A DNA stretch of 64,000 bases. Source: Macrostomum hystrix. Taxonomy: Eukaryota; Platyhelminthes; Macrostomidae. Position 1 is the stretch's first letter; each line of letters begins with the position of its first letter. Under the pieces are notes generated by a model. That model was not told the origin of the DNA and did not search any database. It was given only the letters and a program-made list of their open reading frames with translations. The position numbers and the translations under genes are program-made. This document shows, piece by piece, positions 12,094 through 21,990 of the stretch. The stretch covers positions 4,068,501 through 4,132,500 of the forward strand of contig CATNEN010000033.1 in NCBI GenBank assembly GCA_950097015.1, written 5' to 3'.

Positions 12094-14032
12094 TCACCAA
12101 TAGTTTCCGTACGAGCCCTGGTCTCCACCGCGCCCGAAGCTTCCGCGACCTCCGTTGCCACTGCCGCCGCCGCCAGCTGCGCCAGCTCCGCCGGCTGCCA
12201 TGTTGGTCACCTGGGCCAGGGCCGCAGCCAGAACCTGCGGATTCGAGGCCAAGACGTTCACGACGTCCTGGTAGACGCCGGCTCCGGCACCGCCGCCACC
12301 GCCGCCGGATCCGATCGGGACGCCGCCGCCGCCTCCGCTCATCGGCTGCCAACCGCGACCGCGCTGCGGCCCCATCGGCGACCCAGCGTCGCCTCGTCCG
12401 CGAAAGTTCCGGTTCTGACCGCCGCCTGCGCCGCCACCGCCGGCAGCGCCGCCGAAGCCGAAGCTGCCTGGGCCACCGTGCTTGGGATTGGCGGTGCCGA
12501 CGTGCACGGAGGCGCCATTGATGACAAAGTCCTGCCCGACCAGGCGATCAACCGACGTGGAGTCAGCGAAAGTCACGAAGGCGAATGAGCGGAACGGCTT
12601 CGGAATGTAGACCTCCTCGACTGTGCCGTGCTCGCTAAAGAAGTCCTTCAGCACCTGCGAGGTCAGCTCTTCGGTGACTCCGCCGACGAATACGCGGCGA
12701 GGGACGCTGGCAGGAGCGGCCGGCTCGCCCTGGCTGATCGGCACCTTCACCTCACACCAGCGGTTCTGGAGGAGAGGGGTGGCGAAGCCTGGGTGAGGAT
12801 CTTTTTCATATTAGTAAAAGTACAATTACATATGCGAGTAGACTGCAATGGAGCACAAGAAAAATAATGCCAAATAGGATTTCTGACGAATTCCACGGGT
12901 TTTATAGTTCATGGTAGCCTGAACTGAAAGATGTGACTATCCTGAAGTCTAGGGTGTGACTATCCTGAAGTCTAGGGTGTGACTATCCTGAAGTCTAGGG
13001 TGTGACTATCCTGAAGTCTAGGGTGTGACTATCCTGAAGTCTAGGGTGTGACTATCCTGAAGTCTAGGGTGTGACTATCCTGAAGTCTAGGGTGTGACTA
13101 TCCTGAAGTCTAGGGTGTGACTCTCATGAAGTCTAGGGTGTGACTATCCTGAAGTCTAGGGTGTGACTATCCTGAAGTCTAGGGTGTGGCTCTCCTGAAG
13201 TCAATGGTGTGGCTCTCCTGAAGTCAAGGGTGTGGCTCTCCTGAAGTCAAGGGTGTGGCTCTCCTGAAGTCAAGGGTGTGGCTCTCCTGAAGTCAAGGGT
13301 GTGACTATCCTGAAGTCTAGGGTGTGACTATCCTGAAGTCTAGGGTGTGACTATCCTGAAGTCTAGGGTGTGACTATCCTGAAGTCAAGGGTGTGGCTCT
13401 CCTGAAGTCAAGGGTGTGGCTCTCCTGAAGTCAAGGGTGTGGCTCTCCTGAAGTCAAGGGTGTGGCTCTCCTGAAGTCAAGGGTGTGGCTCTACTGCATA
13501 CCAGAATCTGGTGCCTCGGGCAGGTCAGACAGTCGATCTGCGACTCGAACTCAACGAATCTGATGAAGCCGTAGCCGCGACTGCCGCCCTGCATGTCGCG
13601 CTTGATCTGGGACATGACCAGTTCGCCGAACTTTGAAAAGTAGCTTTTCAAATCCTCCTCGGTGGCCTTGTAGGGCAGGCCCAGGACAATCAGATCCGTG
13701 CACTTTTTCCTGTCGGCCTTCTTTGGCCGAAAGCCCGGAGCGTCGCCCAGGTCTTCGTCCACCTTGCGCTTATTATCCTTGGGAAAGGTGCACAGATAGG
13801 TGACATTGCCGTTGTGGCTCCAGGAGGTGAACTCGGGCGGCGGGTACAGCACGCCGTCCGTGAGGCGCACGGCCCGCATGGCGTTGGTGTCCGGGTTCCG
13901 GTAGCGCAGGCCGCTGAGCCCGGGGAACTGGGCCGCCAGGGTCGACAGCAGCAGGACTCCGCCGGCCTCCGTTGGCACCTCGATCGGATCGTCACCTTCA
14001 TCTTCAGCTACGGGCACATATTCAACTGCCAT
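12094..14032 (-). CDS. TARDBP: TDP-43 (TAR DNA-binding protein), two coding exons
   Basis: Exon 1 is 14032-13502 (177 codons) and exon 2 is 12765-12094; the join is in phase 0 (RHQIL|NRWCEV), giving about 400 residues, close to the usual 414. Residues 1-80 are the N-terminal oligomerisation domain (EYVPVAEDEGDDPIEVP, GLRYRNP). A bipartite nuclear signal follows at 86-110 (KDNKRK...RPKKADRKK). RRM1 (about 113-185) has LIVLGLP and RGYGFIRF; RRM2 (about 201-275) has VFVGGV and RSFAFVTF. The tail (276-400) is glycine-rich. It contains a short Ala/Leu-rich segment (NVLASNPQVLAAALAQVTNM) placed like the helix that nucleates condensation in vertebrate TDP-43. The family binds UG-rich RNA and controls splicing and mRNA stability in the nucleus. 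A 3' splice site lies 19 bases before the ATG. The single intron is mostly a 23 bp minisatellite. Confidence 0.96.
12935..13495. repeat. 23 bp minisatellite filling the TDP-43 intron
   Basis: About 24 copies of GTGTGACTATCCTGAAGTCT + AGG, with a second subtype GTGTGGCTCTCCTGAAGTCA + AGG. Subtypes are grouped: 12935-13190 type 1, 13190-13300 type 2, 13300-13385 type 1, 13385-13495 type 2, showing block duplication. The array makes up about three quarters of the 736 bp intron and begins about 10 bases inside the 5' splice site. Confidence 0.95.
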
Positions 14033-14051
14033 GATAGTTGCGGATGCTTAG

Positions 14052-14066
14052 CTGAAAAATTAGGGA
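14052..14066 (-). promoter_or_regulatory. Strong 3' splice site 19 bases before the TDP-43 ATG
   Basis: The minus strand reads CTCCCTAATTTTTCAG|CTAAG. CTAAT is a good branch-point match, followed by a pyrimidine tract and CAG. The ATG lies 19 bases on. This implies a 5'UTR intron or trans-splicing of a leader. Confidence 0.7.
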
Positions 14067-15169
14067 GCAGCTGTGTATTGTATACTGATCCACCACTGGC
14101 CTTTGTTTAGCAGCCTTTTAAGGATTGTCTGCTAAAAACTAAAGTTTCTCAGATCCCAATATATTCTCCCAGATCCCAATACAGTTCCTCAGATTTCAAT
14201 ACAGTTTCACAGATCCCTTTCAGTTTTTCAGCCACAACTTCACTTTCTACGCTCGTACTAATTTTTCAGCTCCAGCTTCAGTTTCTCAGCTCCCGCTTCA
14301 GTTTCTCAGCTCCCGCTTCAGTTTCTCAGCTCCCGCTTCAGTTTCTCAGCTCCCGCTTCAGTTTCTCAGCTCCTGATTCAGTTTCTCATCTCCCGCTTCA
14401 GTTTCTCAGCCCCTGATTCAGATTCTCAGCTTCTGATTCAGTTTCTCAGCTCCTGATTCAGTTTCTCAGCCCCTGATTCAGTTTCTCAGCTCCTGATTCA
14501 GTTTCTCAGCCCCTGATTCAGTTTCTCAGCCCCTGATTCAGTTTCTCAGCTCCCACTTCAGTTTCTCAGCTCCCACTTCAGTTTCTCGGCTCCCACTTCA
14601 GTTTCTCAGCAGGCCCCGGTTCTCAGCCCTTCTCAGCTGTCAGGTCCCAACATATCAAAACCGCACCGAATGAATTAACTGAAACAATCAGCTGATAATA
14701 CCCAAAAGCAGAGGCGGAATTTTCCAGACAAATCAAACGGTAAACTTACTTCACACTCCGTGTCAAGGAAAGCAAGCCTCAAGGACAGACAGTGTTTTAG
14801 GTGCGCAAGCGTCAATGAGGATCATGAAACGCAAGGATCATAAATAGATGATTTATCAAATACTCATCAAAGCGGTAAAACAAAACAGTTCAACAAACGC
14901 AAACAGTGAAAACAATATTAAACATCTCAGAAAGCACCATGGCACACCCGGACTGCACAATACTGACATACATATAGACGAAATGTAAACTGCTGCAAGA
15001 ATAGACAAGCACCATCGATTGTGAACAGCTTATTTAGTCAGACAATCATAATATAAGTAGAAAGTAACGCAAAAGTAACGCGAAGTGGCTTCGCGTGTTG
15101 CAACCGCAACGACCGTCAGCCAGACATATTTAACAGTTTTAAACGTATATCCTAATACAAAAGCGTTCG
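14067..15169. other. TDP-43 5' flank or 5'UTR intron
   Basis: Holds a 20 bp minisatellite (14270-14612) and then unique AT-rich DNA to 15169. No coding exon is seen. Confidence 0.5.
14270..14612. repeat. 20 bp minisatellite upstream of TDP-43
   Basis: About 17 copies of GTTTCTCAGCTCCCGCTTCA. The variable part changes in runs (CTCCCGCTTCA, then CTCCTGATTCA or CCCCTGATTCA, then CTCCCACTTCA). It starts about 240 bases upstream of the TDP-43 ATG. Confidence 0.95.
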
Positions 15170-15345
15170 GCCGACAAAATTTGATTGGCTGGGGGTCAGT
15201 CACGTGCATTCAGTCCACAAAATTTGATTGGCTGGGGGTCAGTGACGTGCATCCGGTCCACGAAATTTGATTGGCTGGGGGTCAGTCACGTGCATCCGGT
15301 CCACGAAATTTGATTGGCTGGGGGTCAGTGACGTGCATTCGGCCA
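15170..15345 (-). promoter_or_regulatory. Four 43 bp repeats with CCAAT box and E-box/CRE-like sites
   Basis: Four direct copies with a 43 bp period. On the minus (TDP-43 sense) strand each has GCACGTGAC or GCACGTCAC, then CCCCCAGCCAATCA. AGCCAATCA is an excellent NF-Y/CCAAT-box match. CACGTG (two copies) is a bHLH E-box and ACGTCA (two copies) a CRE-like half site, alternating by a single base. Spacing between the two sites is constant. It lies 1.1-1.3 kb upstream of the TDP-43 ATG and about 1.3 kb downstream of UBL5, so it is a good candidate promoter or enhancer for TDP-43. Function is inferred. Confidence 0.6.
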
Positions 15346-16468
15346 ACGAAGTTGTCTACCTAACTCCCGTTGCCTATTTTGTACCTATCGCATAGAGCAT
15401 TATCTTTTAGGCAATATCGAACATTCAACTCGTATTTACTCGTATTTACTCGTATTTCAATCGCAAATGTTGCTAGGCAGCGGAATCTTCGGCAGTCAAA
15501 AAACCGAATCGAGCACGCAACAGCCCACTCAAAATGTACAGTTTCTTTCACAGAAGTGTAAGGACATCGATCATCTTGTAGCAGCAGAAGTCAGTGCTTG
15601 AGTCCACAGAGAAAAAGCGACAGAAGAGAACCAGCTTCACAGGCCTGTAGTCATATGCTCAGCAGCAGGTTTATTTTAACATACTTTTTCTGGCAGAATC
15701 ACTCAGACCAGACTCTAAACCTGAAGTATCTAATGGAATCTACAGAAAAGTTATTGAAATAAACAAATATTCCTAGAGATACCTAGCTGTGCGGAAGACG
15801 AATCGACGATCTGAACAGTGTTGCTGCTGCTTCGATCGATCATTGTTGCGCTCAGGTGCACAGCACCGCAGTTAGGCTGGGTGAATCTGAAATCACAGAG
15901 AAAGTTTTTGGGAATTTTAGGGAAAGTCCGAATCGACAATTAACAATAGAAGCACATTTTTTCTGTATCTGCTTAAATATTCAACCAATCGCTATGGAAA
16001 TCCAGAACACGTGCAAAAACATTTGCCGCTCTATCAGTTGAGACAGCTTCCAGAATCACAAAACATCGTCGGCGTGTCTGGATTGATTAAATTCTTACTT
16101 TGAACCAATATAGTTGCTTCTAAAGTTAGTTCATCGTAAAGGGCGGGAGCTATTGTGAAGTATTTGAATTATCCACCCGTGGTCTTTCTACTGTTAAGTG
16201 GCTAACAATTGGGATAGGAATGTGTAACGCTCCCTCAAAATGACATGATTTCCCTGATCGGTCAGACAAAAGCTTTCGCGCTGCTGAGGGGGGCATAAAA
16301 ATGCTAGTCGTATACACTTAAATATTATTACTAAGTAGTTTACAATAATAACGCATTTTGTTCATGTGAGTACTTTTATGGGGGGGACGAAACTACTAAA
16401 ATACTAAATTAAATAACAAATGATACGCTGCGTTAAAAAATCTAACGCCAGCAAGATTAGAATAGACC
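15346..16468. other. Intergenic between UBL5 and the TDP-43 promoter candidate
   Basis: AT-rich unique sequence. Short frames on both strands show no domain or splice-bounded exon. A short direct triplication (ACTCGTATTT) occurs at about 15430. Confidence 0.5.
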
Positions 16469-16474
16469 TTTATT
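16469..16474 (-). terminator. Candidate polyadenylation signal of UBL5
   Basis: AATAAA on the minus strand, about 142 bases downstream of the UBL5 stop. Confidence 0.55.
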
Positions 16475-16615
16475 TTGTTATTAGGCTTACAGAGAAACAA
16501 GAAGTCGTTCCTGATTAATTGTACATAATAAACACAATTTCTAGCATCAAACAGTAGGCAAAAATTACAGAACGCGATTAACTCGCGACAAGAAAGCCTT
16601 TGAGTACACTGTCAT

Positions 16616-16837
16616 TCACTGGTAGTAGAGCTCCAAGTTCATGCCGTCGTGGATTTCATAGTCCTCCAGGGTGATGTGATCCTTGAAGATGGTGTACCAT
16701 TTTTTCAGCACAATCTTGTCCCACTTGGTGCCAGTCTGGGCGGCGATCAGTTTCTTTAGATCGCCGATTGTGTCGCTGGGGTTGCATTTGATGCGCACCT
16801 TCTTGCCGAGCCGGTCGTTAACCGTGATCTCTATCAT
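16616..16837 (-). CDS. UBL5: Ubiquitin-like protein 5 (Hub1/UBL5)
   Basis: A single coding exon of 73 codons, exactly the family length. It starts [18 protein letters not shown], has the conserved [14 protein letters not shown] helix and [14 protein letters not shown] strand, and ends [10 protein letters not shown]. The family lacks the C-terminal di-glycine, so it is not conjugated. UBL5 binds spliceosomal proteins non-covalently (Snu66 HIND motifs in yeast) and supports pre-mRNA splicing and mitochondrial stress signalling. I chose ATG 16837 rather than the in-frame ATG at 16855, because a 3' splice site (CTTTCAG|C, AG at 16847-16846) falls between them and leaves only an 8-base leader. SHPK ends 260 bases upstream on the same strand. 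Confidence 0.97.
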   Translation of the reverse strand: MIEITVNDRLGKKVRIKCNPSDTIGDLKKLIAAQTGTKWDKIVLKKWYTIFKDHITLEDYEIHDGMNLELYYQ

Positions 16838-16845
16838 GGCCGAAG

Positions 16846-16860
16846 CTGAAAGCATTAATT
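16846..16860 (-). promoter_or_regulatory. 3' splice site 8 bases before the UBL5 ATG
   Basis: The minus strand reads AATTAATGCTTTCAG|CTTCGGCC, then ATG. A TTAAT branch-like motif precedes it. No partner 5' exon is visible in the 240 bases to SHPK, so trans-splicing is a realistic alternative to a 5'UTR intron. Confidence 0.65.
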
Positions 16861-17028
16861 AGAAATTATTTCAGCACTGCACATTGGCGACAAAATTCAC
16901 TGTTTTAATAAAACCAATAAAAACTTGATAAACAGATCAGCAAAAAATTAAAAAATGTATGTTGTTCTTAACTTCGACTTCACTAAGTACTAACTTAAAC
17001 ACTATTATAGCACGCTTTCGAACCAGAG

Positions 17029-17034
17029 TTTAAT
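17029..17034 (-). terminator. Candidate polyadenylation signal of SHPK
   Basis: ATTAAA on the minus strand, about 67 bases after the SHPK stop. A second ATTAAA occurs at 16904-16909. Confidence 0.4.
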
Positions 17035-17100
17035 CTGAGTAAAGCATTTAAATATGAACAAAGGACACCACTGTGGTGAACTGCAACAACAGTCATTCCG

Positions 17101-18995
17101 TCAGTTGCCTAGTGTGTGGCCGTCCAAAAACTGGGCAGCCAGCCCGGCAGCCGCATCCACTGGCACCGACGCTTCGTCGTCGGCGGCCAAGCTGCACTGG
17201 AAACCGTAATCGGAGAATCGACGAACTGCCGCCAGGCGAAGGACGGCATTTCGTCTGAGAGCAGAGCCGGCCAGACTAATCCGGTCGACCCCTGCCTGCT
17301 GAAGAGCCGATGGCGGGCACAAGCGCAGCAGGTTGTCAATTAGGCCCAAGCACAGGGAGCGATAAACTCTGCCCAAGCTGCGGCAGGTGCCAGTGCGCAG
17401 GCCTGACACCATGCCGCCCTTGGCGCCACCGCTGCTTCCGTCGCGTTCATCTAGCAGCGTTGGAAAGATCACTGGATCCGGATTGGAGGCTGATGAAGGA
17501 TCAGCTGGAAAGCGGTTTAATGTTAACGGAGGAGTTAACAAGAGTGCAGCTATGAAGTACTCAGACTGCCACTTAGAGAATTGGAGAGCAGTGAGATACA
17601 TAGGGGACCTCCGCTCACCCTCATCAGCCAGAGCCTGCAGCCGCTGCCAGATGGTTTCCGTGGGACACCTCACGCCAGTCAGCTGTTCTTGCCAGTCGGT
17701 CAAAGTGCACATGAATTCGGCTAGAACATTGCCGCCGTTGAGACTAGCGGCTAATAGCACGTAGCGATCAGGTGAAAAGAATGGGAAGCAATCCAAGCCC
17801 GGGTGACTGGCCAGGGCCGGCTGCGGCGGCGGCTCGCGAGTTAAAAATCCTAACTGGGCGCTGGTGCCGAAGTTAAGGAAGGCGCGAGAGTTGAAGTCTG
17901 GACTACGCGCGTCGCGTGCAGCAGCGTGGCGATGGGCGGGAACAAGCGGTGCGTACACCGAATAAACGACGCATTGCAGATCGCCAAGCGGCAGTCTGAT
18001 GCGACAGACTGGTGACAAACATCGCAGCCAATCGGGGCCAGTCGACGAGGCCAGCTGGCCAAGCACGGCGCCAACTGGTGCAATCTCCGGCAGTCTGGGC
18101 TTCAACGGAAGTAGCCCGGCTGAAGTCAAATTGCCGACGTCCCAGCGACTGGTGGCCAAATCAAAGTAGCCCCAGCTGGCAGCCAGCTGTGCTGACATTC
18201 GCACTGGAAGGCCACAGCCAGTCAGCACGGCGGCCAGCCAGTCCATGGCGGTGCCGCAGGCATCCCAGGTACTGAGCCGCAGCCGTTCAGGCTGATGACG
18301 CTGGTACCACAACAGCGTGGCCAAGCCAAAGCCCGTCTGGGATTAAGAGTTCAGCATCGCTTGTCAAGTACTAAGTAGAAGGATGTTGGAGAAAATACCT
18401 CATCGATCATCGAACTACCTCACCGAACTGATACGGCTAATGAGATAGCATTCATTCATTAAAAAATTCATTTATATATGCATGCAGGTGATTCTATCTC
18501 TTGCTTATGTTAGAATGATAATAAGCTTTTTCCAATTTTCATATGCCAATAAATTACATGGTACCTGTAATTATAATAAGCTGCTACCTTTGGAGACACA
18601 ACATGCGCCACAGCCGGCTTTGGAAGTGAGGCGAGAAACTCGGTGGTACACCGGCCATCTTGCCACGTGACCAGCTCAGAGCAGCAACTCAGCGGTTTAT
18701 CCTGTTGCCACATGGCGATGCCATGCATCTGGCCGCACAGTAGAATGTCCGACACTCGGCCCAGAGTGGCAACTCCATGGACAGACTGAGCTCTAGATAC
18801 CAGACTAGCAAATGTGTCTAGAATTGCATGCAGCGACATTTCTGAATGCGCTGCTGGCAGCACTGAGCCAGGCACTTCTATATTGCAGCTGTCAGAAAAC
18901 ATTATCTGCCTACTTGATGACTGAACCAATAGCAATTTTATAGCTGTGGTCCCAATATCAGCACAGAGCACTATTGCACAGTCACTGTTCTGCAT
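17101..18995 (-). CDS. SHPK: Sedoheptulokinase (FGGY carbohydrate kinase), two exons
   Basis: Exon 1 is 18995-18588 (136 codons) and exon 2 is 18336-17101, joined in phase 0 (HVVSPK|TGFGLA). The product is about 547 residues, somewhat longer than the usual 480 or so. It phosphorylates sedoheptulose to sedoheptulose 7-phosphate in the cytosol, feeding the pentose phosphate pathway. Visible motifs: DIGTT (Asp 13, phosphate loop), GQMHG, LVTWQDGRCTTEFLASLPKP (near-identical to animal SHPK), AASWGYFD, LGDLQCVVYS (catalytic Asp), NFGTSAQLG, AASLNGGNVLAEF and AGSALRRNAVL. The 250 bp intron has a normal donor (AAG|GTAGCA) and acceptor (TCCCAG|AC) and no tandem array. A 3' splice site (CTAACAG|A) lies 9 bases before the ATG. 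UBL5 follows closely on the same strand. Confidence 0.95.
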
Positions 18996-19004
18996 GTCCA
19001 GTTT

Positions 19005-19017
19005 CTGTTAGATTTAA
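19005..19017 (-). promoter_or_regulatory. Possible 3' splice site 9 bases before the SHPK ATG
   Basis: The minus strand reads TTAAATCTAACAG|AAACTGGAC, then ATG. The pyrimidine tract is poor, so this is the weakest of the three acceptor-near-ATG cases. Confidence 0.4.
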
Positions 19018-21655
19018 CACCTTAAATTACTGAAAGAAACAACTGCATTGCATGAAAAACTAAGAATGTTTAACAACAAGCTTCACATAAGGATCTGAGA
19101 AATAGTATAGAGCTTTTGTATTCAAGAATACTTTCATTTTCAAGGCCGCCTTTTGGCTATAGTAAAAACCAATGCATTAGACATAGTTAACCTAAGCAGT
19201 AGGTTGAGTCAAATCCATCTCATTTTATTACTTTATATATAGCTATTATATAGTTATTTATATAAATATATACATATCAAGGGTCTCTATAAAATGTATG
19301 ACTAGTCAAGTATCTTTGGTCACTTAGTTATCATATATAGAAAATATAATTCAGAAACATTCTTTATTAAAAACAGTGCTTACTGATTGAATATAATATA
19401 TAATCATAAAGGTGTGTTATGGTTCATTCTATCAATACTTCTTGCTCTGAGCAATAATACGATCAAATATTTTTTGCTTTGCTAAGTAGGACACTACCTG
19501 AAAAAAATATAATAAATGTTTCTAGAACATCAGTGGCATATCTTTGGAGAAAAAGCCATGCCAAATTTACTTTTACATTTTACATTGTCACTCATTATAA
19601 CTTTATATTTATATACATGATACATTGATTCAGGCAGCATCTTATTATTGTTTTAAAAAAAGGCACATTAATATTGAAATATAGACACGACATTACAAGA
19701 CATCATATATGGCTCATTCATAATAATCCCAGAAAACTTGGGCCATCAGTTTTTGCCAAGGTGAGGGAGTGAGTGGCAGAATGGTCTAACAATTAGTCAC
19801 ATTGGTCACATTAGCAGTAGCTCATACTGAGACTGATGGTAATGAAATTATTAATACTGAAGATTCAGTCTTAGAGTCAGACTTACTTGATGTTGACAAT
19901 GAGAGCCATTCAAAATCACAAAAGGAAGTCATTAAAATAAGTTGAAGTCCAATACCAAGATTACCTAGATCAAGAGCAAAAGCAAGTCCAAGAGGTAGCA
20001 GAACTGCCAAGTTCATAAATGATAATTATATTAATAGGACAGAGATTATTGTCGTTAGTTATAGAAACTGTTAGCTATAGTTAGCTATAGAAACTGTTCA
20101 CCTCACAATTTTAGGCAAAAGTAATGTGCAGCGCACTGAGACATTCATGTGTGCTTAACTTGCCATGAAAGTGGCATATTGCCACTTTAAGGATATTACA
20201 GTCTGTAATAGCAACAAGTTCACAAAAACACAAGTGTAACAGAGCCTCTTTGTGTCTCAATGGCTAAAATTGAGAAATAAAATTATATCCAATTAAAATA
20301 TTGTATTCTGAAAAACTTTACACTTGTAAGGCATATAAAAAAACCAGAAAAACAAAGTTTAATTCTAGTAAAGCCTAGTCTCCTAGCTCTCTTGAACCCT
20401 AGTATAGCTAGCTAAGTGGAAGCATTGATACAAAACTATTTTATAATAATAAAATTGCTTAAGTTAACTGTTTTAAATACATAAGTGGTCAGTGTAGTGA
20501 ATGTAATAAATGCTTTCTTTCAAGGGCAAAAGAGAAGAAACCACAAGTTACAAAATACAAGTTGTTGGCAATAGCTTAGCACTTTTAAAATTATATTATC
20601 AAGAATTCATAATTAAAAATAATCCATAAAAGTAATAAAAAAACTTTTTTTGAAATATTTAATATAATATATAATATTAAAAGAAACTGCATTTTACATT
20701 TCTAAAACAAAAACATTCTCTTCTGCCTTTGTTTCTCATTATATATATGCATAAAATTAGTATATTGGTCTGGCCATGCCCATAGTCAGTTTTTTAAATA
20801 GAAATATTGGTATAGCCATAGTCTACTTCATTTTTATATTATTGGCAAATTGGCATAGTTTCTTTTGAATTTAGATTTAATTTCTACTACAAACAAATTG
20901 CAAAATGCATTGTAGATTATAGTTAGGGCCTAGCCAGTTTAAAATAATTTAATCATTTTTTAATAAAATATTCAACTATTCTGTTATTTGAGGAACCATT
21001 TTTTAGAAATGTAATTTAATGATTTATTGAACATAAACATATTCCAAGTCCTAGTTATTATCTTCATTCTTTATCTCTACTCTATAGTTAAAAAGTATAG
21101 GCCTATTTACACAACTAAATGGTAACCACCATTCTGCTAGAAAGCTACAGTTTTATGTTCCATATTCAAACATGCTCTATGCTATAGGATACATGTAATA
21201 TTAACTAGGCCTATTACAAAGGCAAAACACTTTAAAAAAGAGACTTATAAAAATAGGTTCTCTTGCAAAAAGTAGGGGCCTAAAAGATAAAATTTTGTGG
21301 ACACATGTCAGGTGCATTTCTTGAAATTCTAGTTGGCACTTGGCACAGCACACAATGGCAATTAAGTGGCATAGCTTGGCATGGTGTGGGGCAACAGTCC
21401 AATGCTTTTTCCTACAGGGATGCACAGGCCCAAAACTGTTGTTTGCTTGGTGAGTATTTGAGCCAAATTTTTCAAGTTCCTGGAATCCTTGTTATGTCCA
21501 TGAACTTCCAGTGTGCAAAAATTACATAAGGCATTCTTATAAAATCACTCATTAGATCTATGGATTCTTGGCAGAATAAGAAACAAAAATCATAAACCGA
21601 TTTGCATGGATTTTTTGGCCAAAATCTGCAACAATGAACGATGAGATTTACAAGT
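19018..21655. other. AT-rich intergenic DNA
   Basis: About 70% A+T with many short A/T runs. No ORF with domain character, no array and no clear element ends. The 5' end of SHPK (19004) and any promoter should lie at the left end. Confidence 0.5.
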
Positions 21656-21659
21656 TCAG

Positions 21660-21990
21660 CGGCAAACTCCTAGTTTGCTGTATTAAATTATTTTACAACG
21701 TATCTTCACATTTCAGCCTAACTGGTGACTCTACTATGGCTGGGCGACCTATGGCACCCACGACAATTGTACCCGATGCCAATTTAAGGCCTGCTGACGA
21801 ACTATGCAACCTGGATGACGGATGTCACCATGCGCGAGCTGGTGCTGATGACACGGCGGCGGCCATGCGCTGGTTGGCCACATATATGGGCTGCTTCGAA
21901 ACTTCCATTTTAACTTCCACGGGCGCCATTTTAACTTTAAAAAGGTTTTAAGTGTAAAAATAATTTAACGCAGCAAACTAGGAGTTTACC
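21660..21990. mobile_element. Possible short inverted-repeat element with GC-rich core
   Basis: AAACTCCTAGTTTGCTG, followed by a TTAAATTATTTT-type tail, occurs at 21664-21698. Its inverse is at about 21951-21987, so two ends of about 35 bases face each other across 250 bp. The inside is much GC-richer than its AT-rich surroundings. It has an open frame (21634-21951, containing STMAGRPMAPTTIVPDANL) that I do not recognise. No clear target duplication is visible. It could be a miniature transposon carrying captured sequence, or a decayed gene fragment. Confidence 0.45.

Noticed and set aside
12030-12521. Arg-rich 163-residue plus-strand ORF, antisense to TDP-43
   Set aside because: Shadow of the GC-rich glycine codons of TDP-43 exon 2 on the other strand.
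12935-13495. TDP-43 autoregulation through UG repeats in its own intron (GTGTG in every unit)
   Set aside because: GTGTG is on the antisense strand; the transcript carries CACAC, which is not the TDP-43 binding motif.
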